Source: Psychrobacter sp. Cmf 22.2
GTDB taxonomy: Bacteria; Pseudomonadota; Gammaproteobacteria; Pseudomonadales; Moraxellaceae
Assembly (NCBI RefSeq): GCF_001921745.1
Contig: NZ_MRYA01000001.1
Location: 744,001 to 808,000 of the forward strand
Direction: 5' to 3'
DNA length: 64,000 nucleotides
The notes below the pieces were generated by a model that was not told where the DNA came from, did not search any database, and worked only from the letters and a program-made list of their open reading frames with translations. This document shows positions 9,392 through 18,393 of this stretch, one piece after another. The first letter of the stretch is position 1. Every line of letters starts with the position of its first letter. Made by a program: the position numbers and the translations under genes.

Positions 9392-9460
9392 AATCTGATA
9401 AACCTCTCCTAATATTTTGTACTTCTTTCCTATATTTTTCTTTATAAATGTCAATATCTA

Positions 9461-9491
9461 AAAAAGCCATAACTAATTGTTATGGTTTTTT
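9461..9491 (+). terminator. Rho-independent terminator of the lpx cluster
   Basis: AAAAAGCCATAAC and GTTATGGTTTTTT form a stem of about 12 bp with a 5-nt loop (G·T wobble at one position) ending in a T-run, 70 bp after lpxA. Confidence 0.8.
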
Positions 9492-9669
9492 ATGTTTATG
9501 AGTACTTGACTTTTTATAATGTTTAGCAGAAACTTTCTAAAGTTGTTCAGTAAGATTATAGCAACCTATTTTAATTAAAAAATAATGTATAACATCTTTT
9601 TTGCTAATTTAGCTATCTCTTGGTTTATGAGATTTGAGTAGCTTACCATTGTAATGTTAGGAGGAGTGT

Positions 9670-11187
9670 ATGGCGGAACCAAGAGAGAATTGGTCGAGTA
9701 GGACTGGATTCATTGTAGCGGCTGTCGGTTCAGCAGTAGGATTGGGTAACATATGGCGTTTTCCTTATGTGGCTTATGACAATGGTGGTGGGGCATTTAT
9801 GGTGCCTTACCTTATCGCTTTATTAACAGCAGGTATTCCACTGTTGTTCTTAGATTATATTATAGGACATAAGTACCGCGCCGCCGCACCACGTGCTTAT
9901 AAGAAGATGGTAAAATCTGCCCAGTTTGTAGGCTGGTGGCAGACGCTCGTATCTTTTGTCATTGCTATTTACTATGCTGCTGTCATCGTATGGGCAGGCA
10001 GCTATATGGTCTTCTCGTTTGGACAAAGATGGGGTGAAGATACCACAACCTTCTTTGTCAGTGACTTTGTGCAGCATACAGGAGATCTGACTTCTGTATT
10101 CGTACCGCAGATGTTTACAGGTCTGATTATTGTTTGGGCATTGGCCATTTTGATTATGTTTGGTGGCATCCGTAAGGGTGTTGAGCTTGCTAACAAAATC
10201 TGTATTCCACTACTTATAGTATTGTTTGGTATTATGGTATTTAAAGCGGTCAATTTACCAGGCGCTGAAGTTGGTTTGAATGCTTTTTTTGAACCAAATT
10301 GGGAGAGAATGAAAGATCCTAATGTTTGGCTTGCGGCTTATGGCCATGTGTTTTTCTCATTGTCAGTCGGTTTTGGTATTATGGTGACTTATGCCTCTTA
10401 CCTAAAAAGAAATACCAATTTAACTGGTGCAGGCTTAGTTGTAGGTTTCGCTAACTCATCTTTTGAATTGATTGCTGGTATTGGTATTTTTGCTGCTATT
10501 GGTTTTATGGCGATGTCAACAGGTCAAGAAGTCTCTGAAGTTGCTAGTGGTGGCGTAGGACTGGCGTTCTTTGTATTCCCCAAAATCATCTCAACGATGG
10601 GTGCTAGTGGTGATTTTATTGGCTTCTTGTTCTTTGGCTCTTTAGTAGTAGCTGGTATTAGCTCTTTAGTGAGTATTCTTGAAGTACCTATCTCAGCTTT
10701 TCAAGATAAGTTTGCTTGGTCACGTAAAAAAGCAGTCGCTGCAATAGGCGGCGTATGTGCCGTAATATCGATTGCTGCGTTCTCTACTGGTAGCTCGCTG
10801 GTATTGGTAGATGTCATCGATCATTTTGCAAATAACATTGGTATCGTTGCTGGTGGCTTGATGTCGATTGTATGGGTAACATGGTTTAATCGCCATAAGA
10901 TTCCAGGCTTATTAGATCATATTAACCGTATCTCAAGTGTCAAATTAGGCGGCGCTTGGGTATTTATGTTGACGGTTATCACACCAACCGTATTGACCAT
11001 TGCCCTAGGTTTGAAGCTTATCAATTTGGTTCAAGAGCCTTACGAGGGTTACTCTACTACCATACTATTATTATTTGGTTGGGGCGTTGTGGTATTCTTT
11101 GGATTAGGCGCGTTTATACTTTCTCGTATAAGAGGTCGTCACGATGAAGAAGATGATAAAACGCGTTTGATTGATGATGCACACTAA
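9670..11187 (+). CDS. Sodium-dependent transporter, NSS (neurotransmitter:sodium symporter) family; probable methionine/alanine importer
   Basis: A 505-aa membrane protein with about 12 segments and the NSS signature GSAVGLGNIWRFPY at residues 16-29, which forms the unwound TM1 region that binds sodium and amino acid. The family imports amino acids with sodium. A strong AGGAGGAG ribosome site sits just before the start. A 43-aa membrane peptide gene resembling MetS follows at 30 bp. In Corynebacterium glutamicum MetP-MetS, an NSS carrier with a small partner, imports methionine and alanine. The substrate here is therefore an inference from that pairing. Confidence 0.9.
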   Translation: MAEPRENWSSRTGFIVAAVGSAVGLGNIWRFPYVAYDNGGGAFMVPYLIALLTAGIPLLFLDYIIGHKYRAAAPRAYKKMVKSAQFVGWWQTLVSFVIAIYYAAVIVWAGSYMVFSFGQRWGEDTTTFFVSDFVQHTGDLTSVFVPQMFTGLIIVWALAILIMFGGIRKGVELANKICIPLLIVLFGIMVFKAVNLPGAEVGLNAFFEPNWERMKDPNVWLAAYGHVFFSLSVGFGIMVTYASYLKRNTNLTGAGLVVGFANSSFELIAGIGIFAAIGFMAMSTGQEVSEVASGGVGLAFFVFPKIISTMGASGDFIGFLFFGSLVVAGISSLVSILEVPISAFQDKFAWSRKKAVAAIGGVCAVISIAAFSTGSSLVLVDVIDHFANNIGIVAGGLMSIVWVTWFNRHKIPGLLDHINRISSVKLGGAWVFMLTVITPTVLTIALGLKLINLVQEPYEGYSTTILLLFGWGVVVFFGLGAFILSRIRGRHDEEDDKTRLIDDAH

Positions 11188-11216
11188 CCAAATTGAAATT
11201 TTAATAGGAATTTATT

Positions 11217-11348
11217 ATGACTACATCAGCAATTATTTTTATGATTATTTCAATGTTACTTATATGGGGTGGTTTGCTCGCTGCAATTTTGCACTTAAGA
11301 AAACATCCTGACATTCCAATGAGTGAATTGCCAAAGGATCATGTTTAA
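11217..11348 (+). CDS. MetS-like small subunit of NSS transporter (43 aa)
   Basis: A short gene below common length cut-offs. It encodes MTTSAIIFMIISMLLIWGG followed by LLAAILHLRKHP and a polar tail ending in LPKDHV. This is one membrane helix with a positively charged cytoplasmic end. The pattern (short polar start, helix, W-G-G, LxxAIxxLRxHP) matches the MetS/NSS small-subunit family that accompanies NSS amino-acid carriers. AATAGGAA lies 7 nt upstream of the ATG, and the gene sits 30 bp after the carrier with a terminator following. Likely role: stabilising or activating the carrier. Confidence 0.85.
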   Translation: MTTSAIIFMIISMLLIWGGLLAAILHLRKHPDIPMSELPKDHV

Positions 11349-11407
11349 GGGCAGTAAGTTTTTTATAGTGATAAAAAACTATGTTGCTTAAAAAATGTCA
11401 GTATATG

Positions 11408-11444
11408 AAAAAAGCCAGTCAGTAAAAAACTGTCTGGCTTTTTT
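11408..11444. terminator. Bidirectional terminator between the transporter operon and tgt
   Basis: AAAAAAGCCAG and CTGGCTTTTTT form an 11-bp perfect outer stem with A- and T-runs on both sides. The convergent genes upstream (+) and tgt (-) can both use it. Confidence 0.85.
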
Positions 11445-11491
11445 ATGTTTGACTGTTTTGCTAAAAGTTTTACAGTTAAGACGTACTTAAA

Positions 11492-12676
<1,185 letters not shown>

Positions 12677-12793
12677 CTAATTATAGCATTGTTAGGAGTT
12701 TTTTTGGATATGGATGCCAGTTTCAATTTTGGTGCCATTTATATTATGCGCGGCTCATAGCGCGTTTTGAGAAATGAGCCTAAAAGCGCCATA

Positions 12794-12822
12794 AAAAAAG
12801 ACAGCCATTTGCTGTCTTTTTT
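12794..12822. terminator. Terminator after asd
   Basis: AAAAAAGACAGC and GCTGTCTTTTTT form a perfect 12-bp stem with a 5-nt loop, 25 bp past the asd stop on the - strand. It separates asd from tgt. Confidence 0.85.
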
Positions 12823-12846
12823 GTACTTCATAGTTGAGTTGTAAAA

Positions 12847-13980
12847 CTAAGCGTTTTGCTCGCGGATGATATTTAGCATGCGACGCAAAGGTTCAGCGGC
12901 TCCCCATAGTAGCTGATCACCCACAGTAAATGCGCCCAGATATTCAGGTCCCATGTTTAGCTTACGTAGACGTCCTAGCGCCACAGTCAAGGTACCTGTT
13001 ACGGCAACTGGTGTTAAGCGGTTCATAGTGGCTTCTTTGTCGTCTTCGACCAAGTCCAACCATTCATTGCTGCTATTTTTTAGCGCCGCTTCGATTTCCT
13101 CCAATGGGATGTCTTTTTTGAGCTTGATGGTCAAGCCTTGAGCGTGACAGCGCATGGCACCGATACGCACACACATACCATCGATAGGGATGGTATTGGC
13201 CGCTGAGTTGCCAAGGATCTTGTTGGTTTCAACACCGCCTTTCCATTCTTCGCGCGATTGCTTGTTTTCTAATTGCGCATCGATATAAGGGATCAAGCTG
13301 CCTGCGAGGGGCACACCAAAATACTGCTTAGGAAAGTTATCTGCGCGCTGGGTCTGCGCGATTTTTTTGTCGATATCCAAGATAGCACTTGCAGGATCAG
13401 CCAGCTCGTCCTTGACCGCATCACGTAGTACGCCCATGCCTTCGATAAGCTCACGCATATTGTTTGCGCCTGAACCACTGGCTGCTTGATAAGTCATGGC
13501 GCTGACCCATTCTACCCAGCCTTTATTAAACAGCTCACCGATAGCCATCAGCATCAATGATACCGTACAGTTACCACCGATAAAGTCTTTTTTGCCACTG
13601 GCGAGCGCGCTATCGATGACATTGCGATTGACTGGATCAAGGATAATGATGCTGTCATCTGCCATACGCAAGGTGCTGGCCGCATCGATCCAGTAGCCAT
13701 TCCAGCCGCTATCACGTAGGGGTTGATGTGCTTTAGAGGTGTAGTCGCCGCCCTGACAGGTAATAATCACGTCGCACTCTGCTAGCGCATCAATATCATG
13801 AGCATCCTTTAACGGGCTGGTTTTAATACCGTCAAAGCTTGGGGCATCGCCACCTGCGTTACTTGTCGAAAAAAACACAGGCGTAATACCGTCAAAGTCG
13901 TTTTCTTCTCGCATACGTTGTATTAATACTGACCCAACCATACCGCGCCAGCCTACCAAGCCTACTGTTAAATTACTCAT
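12847..13980 (-). CDS. asd: Aspartate-semialdehyde dehydrogenase
   Basis: Reduces aspartyl phosphate to aspartate semialdehyde, feeding lysine, diaminopimelate, threonine and methionine synthesis. The N-terminal NADP motif [11 protein letters not shown] is at residues 7-17. The catalytic Cys lies in [14 protein letters not shown] near residue 136, and the conserved GAMRCHAQG block is near 278. The length of 377 aa matches the gammaproteobacterial type (E. coli 367). AGGATTAG lies before the ATG. It is monocistronic by context, with a terminator downstream and a 490-bp divergent region upstream. Confidence 0.97.
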   Translation of the reverse strand: MSNLTVGLVGWRGMVGSVLIQRMREENDFDGITPVFFSTSNAGGDAPSFDGIKTSPLKDAHDIDALAECDVIITCQGGDYTSKAHQPLRDSGWNGYWIDAASTLRMADDSIIILDPVNRNVIDSALASGKKDFIGGNCTVSLMLMAIGELFNKGWVEWVSAMTYQAASGSGANNMRELIEGMGVLRDAVKDELADPASAILDIDKKIAQTQRADNFPKQYFGVPLAGSLIPYIDAQLENKQSREEWKGGVETNKILGNSAANTIPIDGMCVRIGAMRCHAQGLTIKLKKDIPLEEIEAALKNSSNEWLDLVEDDKEATMNRLTPVAVTGTLTVALGRLRKLNMGPEYLGAFTVGDQLLWGAAEPLRRMLNIIREQNA

Positions 13981-14467
13981 GAAATCTAATCCTATTTACA
14001 ATCAGTTATTACATCGTCAACCAGTAACAATGCCGTGAATATCCTTAAAAATCAAGGTATTTTAATTGTTTTTCAAAGTTTTTCACACACTATTTGCTGT
14101 GCTCATTATAACTTTTGGTTATTACCATAGGGATAGTATTCAATAGAGCACAGCGCTATTAGATTGATCAATATTTTATTGCGTTGGTTTAAAAGGGTTA
14201 AGTGTTTTTTGCTTACTATGCTTTACATACTGAGTTTGTAATATTTTATGTTAGTTTAGGCTTAAGCAATGTTTAGTAATAGGCGAGAGTCTCACGAGAT
14301 GCTAAAGTGTGTACCTAATATAAATATTCAATATACTTACTCGCGTAAGCCCTTAGCACAAAAGCATATATATTTGGGAGTAAAACTGTATGGGCTTTTG
14401 TCACTTAATTTAAGATAAGTATAATCATGAATTCAACCAACAAACTAATAAATGGTTAACACATACT
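13981..14467. other. Divergent intergenic region, asd / EEP-family gene
   Basis: About 490 bp of AT-rich DNA with no credible gene. It must hold the asd promoter (- strand), which I could not pick out, and it holds a good promoter for the + strand gene at 14398-14425. Confidence 0.6.
14398..14425 (+). promoter_or_regulatory. Sigma-70-type promoter of the EEP-family gene
   Basis: TTGTCA at 14398-14403 and a perfect TATAAT at 14420-14425 are spaced by 16 nt, 42 bp before the ATG at 14468. Confidence 0.65.
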
Positions 14468-15586
14468 ATGGATCTTTCCCTATTATATTATGGCATACAG
14501 TGGTTAGCAGGATTCATCGCATTTGTGACAGTCTGGGGCTGGTTACCTCTAGATAACTGGTGGGTACGAGGTGTTGAGTTCCCACGTATCCAGATAATGA
14601 TTCTTGGTATTGTCGCTTGGATCGGCATGTCGGTGTTTTGGCCAGAGTGGCAATTAGGACAATGGCTGTTGTTTATTGTCTTAAGTATTACGCTGGCTTT
14701 TCAGCTTAGAATGGTATTGCCTTATACTAAACTTTGGAAAAAAGAAGTCCAAAATGCAAAAGATAAGCCAGAAGGGCAGGCATATCAACTTAAAATAATG
14801 GTATCAAACGTTCTAACTCCTAATGACGAGACACAAAAACTGGTTAATTTGGTTAAACAAAAACAGCCTGATATTCTAATCACTTTAGAAACTGATCATA
14901 AATGGGAAAAGGCGCTTAATCAAATTGAGCCTGATTATCCTTATACAGTAAAAATACCGCTAGATAACCTTTATGGAATGCACCTGTATTCTAAGCTTGA
15001 ATTGATAGACCCTGAAGTTAAATATTTAATGATAGACGACATACCGTCGATCCACTCGCAGCTGCGTCTACAAAATGGTCAGGTGATTTGGCTGTACTGC
15101 TTGCATCCGATGCCGCCAAGTCCCACAGAAGCCGATAAGTCAACCACTCGTGATGCTGAGCTATTGATGGTTGGTAAGCACATTAAAGAAAATAATCAGA
15201 CAGCAATATTAGCAGGTGATCTCAATGATGTCGCATGGTCAAAGACCACTCGACGCTTTCAGCGCGTTTCAGGACTACTAGATCCACGTATTGGACGACA
15301 TTTTATCAATACTTTTCATGTCAAATATCCTTTTTTGCGCTGGGCACTAGATCATTTATTCCATAGTGCCTGCTTTACTGTGGTCGACATTCAGCGCCTG
15401 CCATCTGTGGGTTCTGATCATTTTCCTGTCATGACAACTTTGCAGTATGAACCGGAGGAAGCTCACAAACAAGAACAAAATGCGCCTACCGCTCAAACTG
15501 AAGACATTGAAGAGACAAAAAGCAAAATCGAAGAAGGTAAAAAGGAAGGAGATAAAGTATCAAAAGAACATGCAGATTGTAATTGA
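14468..15586 (+). CDS. Membrane-anchored endonuclease/exonuclease/phosphatase (EEP) family protein
   Basis: A 372-aa protein with three hydrophobic segments in its first 90 residues, then an EEP fold. Recognisable EEP pieces are SNVLTPN near residue 112 (usually N-[IVL]), TLETDHKW near 140 (metal-binding Glu), AGDLNDVAWS near 247 (D-x-N) and the closing GSDHFPVM near 318 (D-H catalytic pair). The C-terminal 40 residues are highly charged (Glu/Lys) and probably disordered. Close relatives are annotated as EEP-family hydrolases of unknown substrate. This is not Crc, which is soluble and lacks the membrane segments. Nuclease or phosphodiesterase action on the far side of the membrane is a guess. 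Confidence 0.8.
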   Translation: MDLSLLYYGIQWLAGFIAFVTVWGWLPLDNWWVRGVEFPRIQIMILGIVAWIGMSVFWPEWQLGQWLLFIVLSITLAFQLRMVLPYTKLWKKEVQNAKDKPEGQAYQLKIMVSNVLTPNDETQKLVNLVKQKQPDILITLETDHKWEKALNQIEPDYPYTVKIPLDNLYGMHLYSKLELIDPEVKYLMIDDIPSIHSQLRLQNGQVIWLYCLHPMPPSPTEADKSTTRDAELLMVGKHIKENNQTAILAGDLNDVAWSKTTRRFQRVSGLLDPRIGRHFINTFHVKYPFLRWALDHLFHSACFTVVDIQRLPSVGSDHFPVMTTLQYEPEEAHKQEQNAPTAQTEDIEETKSKIEEGKKEGDKVSKEHADCN

Positions 15587-15689
15587 AACAATGCCCAAAA
15601 CACTCTTTTTCTTTTTTATTCACTTAAGCGGATAAATGTAAGCCAAAACGTACAATAAATAGAGCTTTTAGCCTCTATCTACCCATATC

Positions 15690-15890
15690 CGATTACCATA
15701 CAATAGCTTCATCAACACAAGGATAGGCAAGGATGCAGTGTTGAGACAATAAGTTTATGAGTACAGGTCAGCCCGCTGTCTTATAAGTTATTGTTTATGA
15801 CTTAGGATGAGTCATCAAGGAAGAACAATAATAATAACATGAAGCGCTAAAGCCCTGAACCAATTGCCCTAGGTTCGGGGCTTTTCTTTG
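15690..15890 (+). ncRNA. Candidate small RNA with A-rich (ARN) tract and terminator
   Basis: This stretch lacks a coding frame but ends in a well-formed intrinsic terminator (15849-15890). Just before it is an unpaired-looking AACAATAATAATAAC tract at about 15824-15838, the type of repeat bound by the distal face of Hfq and, in Pseudomonas, by Hfq-Crc on CrcZ-like RNAs. A TACAAT hexamer at 15699-15704 could be a -10 box, but its -35 is poor. The RNA would be roughly 170-180 nt. This is inference only, with no family match that I can name. Confidence 0.35.
15849..15890 (+). terminator. Intrinsic terminator of the candidate small RNA
   Basis: AAAGCCCTGAACC and GGTTCGGGGCTTT pair over 13 bp with one G·T, a 10-nt loop and a following T-rich run. 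It lies about 260 bp after the EEP-family gene, too far to be its obvious terminator. Confidence 0.75.
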
Positions 15891-15947
15891 TGAGATAGAT
15901 AGTTGAATAAAATGTTATTAAATTTAATGCGCTAGCTGCAAGTACAG

Positions 15948-15983
15948 AAAAGCATATATATATATCTACATATATATGCTTTT
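15948..15983. terminator. AT-rich hairpin downstream of the 81-aa gene
   Basis: AAAAGCATATATA and TATATATGCTTTT form a 13-bp perfect stem with a 10-nt loop, 75 bp past the stop of the - strand gene at 16058-16303. T-runs flank it on both strands. Confidence 0.6.
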
Positions 15984-16057
15984 AGATAAAAACCGTTTAT
16001 CCACGATAAGATATTAGAACAATAGGACTCATTCTAATGTCACAAAGCCAATTTTAT

Positions 16058-16303
16058 TTATAAATTGGCTTCTTGTTGTGTCAATGGAGCAATTTTGATA
16101 GGTACAGCATATAACCAAGTCATACCAGCGGTACAATAAAACTTTCCATCACGGAAAGATACGATACGAGCGGTAAAATCATTGTCAATTTGATCACTGA
16201 TAGCACGTGCATCGCTATCGTCATCTACTGCACACCAAATCTTTTTATCGCCACGATTTAGCATTGCTCGAGTTAAGTCACTGCCAGTTAATTTATTATT
16301 CAC
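16058..16303 (-). CDS. Small conserved-looking protein of unknown function (81 aa)
   Basis: I do not recognise a named family. The 81-aa product is soluble, acidic in the middle (CAVDDDSDARA) and has two Cys (in IWCAVD and FYCTAG). It ends in a YAVPIKIAPLT block; the regular alternation looks like a small beta-rich domain. The start appears to be GTG at 16303 with TAGGAT about 11 nt upstream. It is flanked by its own hairpin terminator and by a 480-bp spacer on the upstream side, so it seems to be transcribed alone. The coding pattern and even composition favour a real gene over a chance frame. Confidence 0.7.
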   Translation of the reverse strand: MNNKLTGSDLTRAMLNRGDKKIWCAVDDDSDARAISDQIDNDFTARIVSFRDGKFYCTAGMTWLYAVPIKIAPLTQQEANL

Positions 16304-16782
16304 GCTTATGTATCCTAAATATCAATTATGATTATGGAGTTATAAAAAATGCACGGCGATACATCCTTTCACCTTTATAATATCCTCGATAGTCTGTAAG
16401 ACCTTAAATCGTGATGTTCTTACTCAAAATAAAACCATCGGGGAAGGACTCCTGGGACTTAGCAAACTGTCGTAGCATTATATTTACTAAACATCAGCTG
16501 ATTGTTACAGTTATTGTGAATAAAAGTTAGAAACAGTACAAACAACGACAAAGAAACTTGAATAAATAAAGAATTAATGAAGCCAAACCCTAGTTTGCTA
16601 TATTAATATTAGCATATCAGAAATTAATTGCAGGTTATAAAAGTGTTGATGTTTGATAGTTATCATATATAAGCTTTAATCACTACCGATAAAGCCTAAA
16701 AAATAAAAAGGACGTATACAGATATATATACGCCCTAAGAAGTCATCAAATTTTGTGTAAATAAACGGTAAGGCAACTGGCC
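16304..16782. other. Spacer between surA and the 81-aa gene
   Basis: AT-rich, with no credible coding frame. It contains the surA terminator near 16700-16735; otherwise I see nothing with clear structure. Confidence 0.5.
16700..16735 (-). terminator. Terminator of the lptD-surA operon
   Basis: Read on the - strand, GGGCGTATA and TATACGTCC pair (one G·U) and are followed by TTTTTATTTTTT, about 48 bp past the surA stop. Confidence 0.7.
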
Positions 16783-18177
16783 TTAGTTAAGAACTTGAAT
16801 ATAAGCACCAGCACGCAATTCTTGTAACCAGTCCTCTTGCGCCTGCGGTGCTAAGCGTTGATAAAGCGCTTGGCGAGCCATATTGCGACGGTATTGATCA
16901 CTGACGTCTTGTTGACGTTTATCTTCTACTTTTAGAATATGCCAACCAAACTGGGTTTTGAAAGGAGCAGAGTAATCGCCGACGGTAGTATTTTTCATAA
17001 CAGCTTCAAACGGACCGACCATATCTTCTTCGCTGACCCAATCAAGATCGCCACCACGTCCTGCTGAGCCTGGATCATCAGAATACGTCGCTGCTAAATC
17101 AGCAAAACTTGCTCCTTGGCGTAGCTGATTATATAAATCATTAATCTTCTGTTCAGCGAGGGCATCTGTTTGAAGCTCATCAACTTTAACCAAGATATGA
17201 CGAGTATGCCACTGCGGTATAATCATGGTATCACTGGCTTTTTTGTCAGCTAACTTGATGATATCGATACCTTCAGGGGTCACCAATGGAGCGCTAACAG
17301 CGCCAACTTCAAGCTTGGTAATTTCGCTAGAGAGCTCTGTAGGTAATGCCGCAGCTTTGTGATAACCCATGTCGCCACCTTGTAATGGGATAGGGTAACT
17401 GCCTTGAGCCTCAGCGACTGCAGCTTCGACATCGACATTTGGTGCTTGCAGGCGAGTGCGCAAATCCTGCGCAACTTTTAGTGCCTCACTACGCTGAGCT
17501 TCTGATAAGCGACTGTAGTCATCTATATAAGGTACGCGAACGTGGATGGTTTGATACTCACTTTGATTTAGGCGTTTTGCTTCAGGAGAGCTCAAAAATG
17601 CATCAATATCTTGCTCACTGATGCGTACACGGTTAGTGATTTGACGCTGTTGTAGTGCTTGAATAGCGGTATCTTCAATCAGTTGAGTACGTAAAGCCGC
17701 GTAGCTTCCTGCTTGGTTGGCATCGAGGCGTTGCTGTAGCGCACCAATACTATTGAGTCCTTCAGACTGAGCGATTTGTGCAAGACGTTGATTGATAGCC
17801 GCCTCATCAGGCTTCAGGCCGACACGATTGACCAATGACAATTGCAGCTCACGCAATATCAACGCATTTAGTACTTCAGACTGCAATTGTGCTGAATTAG
17901 CGATAGGTTCGCCAGCGGCTTGCGCACGTGCCTGTGTTTGCGCAATAGCATTTACTAAGTCACTTTTCAATATAGCATTGTCGTTGACTAAAGCGATAAT
18001 ACCGTCAGTACTATTAGCAGACGTTAAACGAGCGTTATTATCTTGACTAGATGCTACAGCGTCCGTTTGCGTAACTGCTGGTGCAGCTTGGCTACCTATA
18101 CTTAATAAAATGCCTGCACTGATACTCATAGAAACTAGTACAGCACGGTTGGTCTGGCGTAAAGAAAAAAATCTCAT
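16783..18177 (-). CDS. surA: Periplasmic chaperone / peptidyl-prolyl isomerase SurA
   Basis: Delivers unfolded outer-membrane proteins, LptD among them, to BAM. The frame is open to 18255, but the ATG at 18177 (MRFFSLRQ) has an excellent GAGGAG site immediately upstream and starts a proper signal peptide ending near SQA-A, so it is preferred. This gives 464 aa against 428 in E. coli. An N-terminal chaperone domain is followed by two parvulin domains. The second has the canonical HTRHILVK start, near residue 318 from this start, and the SDDPGSAGRGGDLDW block. It lies 216 bp downstream of lptD on the same strand, the usual lptD-surA unit. Confidence 0.95.
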   Translation of the reverse strand: MRFFSLRQTNRAVLVSMSISAGILLSIGSQAAPAVTQTDAVASSQDNNARLTSANSTDGIIALVNDNAILKSDLVNAIAQTQARAQAAGEPIANSAQLQSEVLNALILRELQLSLVNRVGLKPDEAAINQRLAQIAQSEGLNSIGALQQRLDANQAGSYAALRTQLIEDTAIQALQQRQITNRVRISEQDIDAFLSSPEAKRLNQSEYQTIHVRVPYIDDYSRLSEAQRSEALKVAQDLRTRLQAPNVDVEAAVAEAQGSYPIPLQGGDMGYHKAAALPTELSSEITKLEVGAVSAPLVTPEGIDIIKLADKKASDTMIIPQWHTRHILVKVDELQTDALAEQKINDLYNQLRQGASFADLAATYSDDPGSAGRGGDLDWVSEEDMVGPFEAVMKNTTVGDYSAPFKTQFGWHILKVEDKRQQDVSDQYRRNMARQALYQRLAPQAQEDWLQELRAGAYIQVLN

Positions 18178-18393
18178 GATGCTCCTCATCAATGTCATCG
18201 CATCGGATGGTAGTTGAGCAATTATCCTCATGACACGTTGCGTATACTCTTGCAAATAATTGTGTACTAGATATCTTGCTCATAATATTGTTACGTGATT
18301 ATTCACACTTGTTTTTCAATTTATTATACGGCACAGTTTGCTACATTATCGCTCATGCATCTAATTTTGCTAAATTTGGCGTTGGTATAACTG

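Noticed and set aside
9506..9520. TTGACT followed by TATAAT upstream of the NSS carrier
   Set aside because: The two hexamers are only 3 nt apart, so they cannot serve one sigma-70 promoter; TATAAT alone is too weak as evidence.
15725..15745. Sigma-54 promoter for the candidate small RNA
   Set aside because: GG and GC pairs occur but not with the required 10-nt separation.
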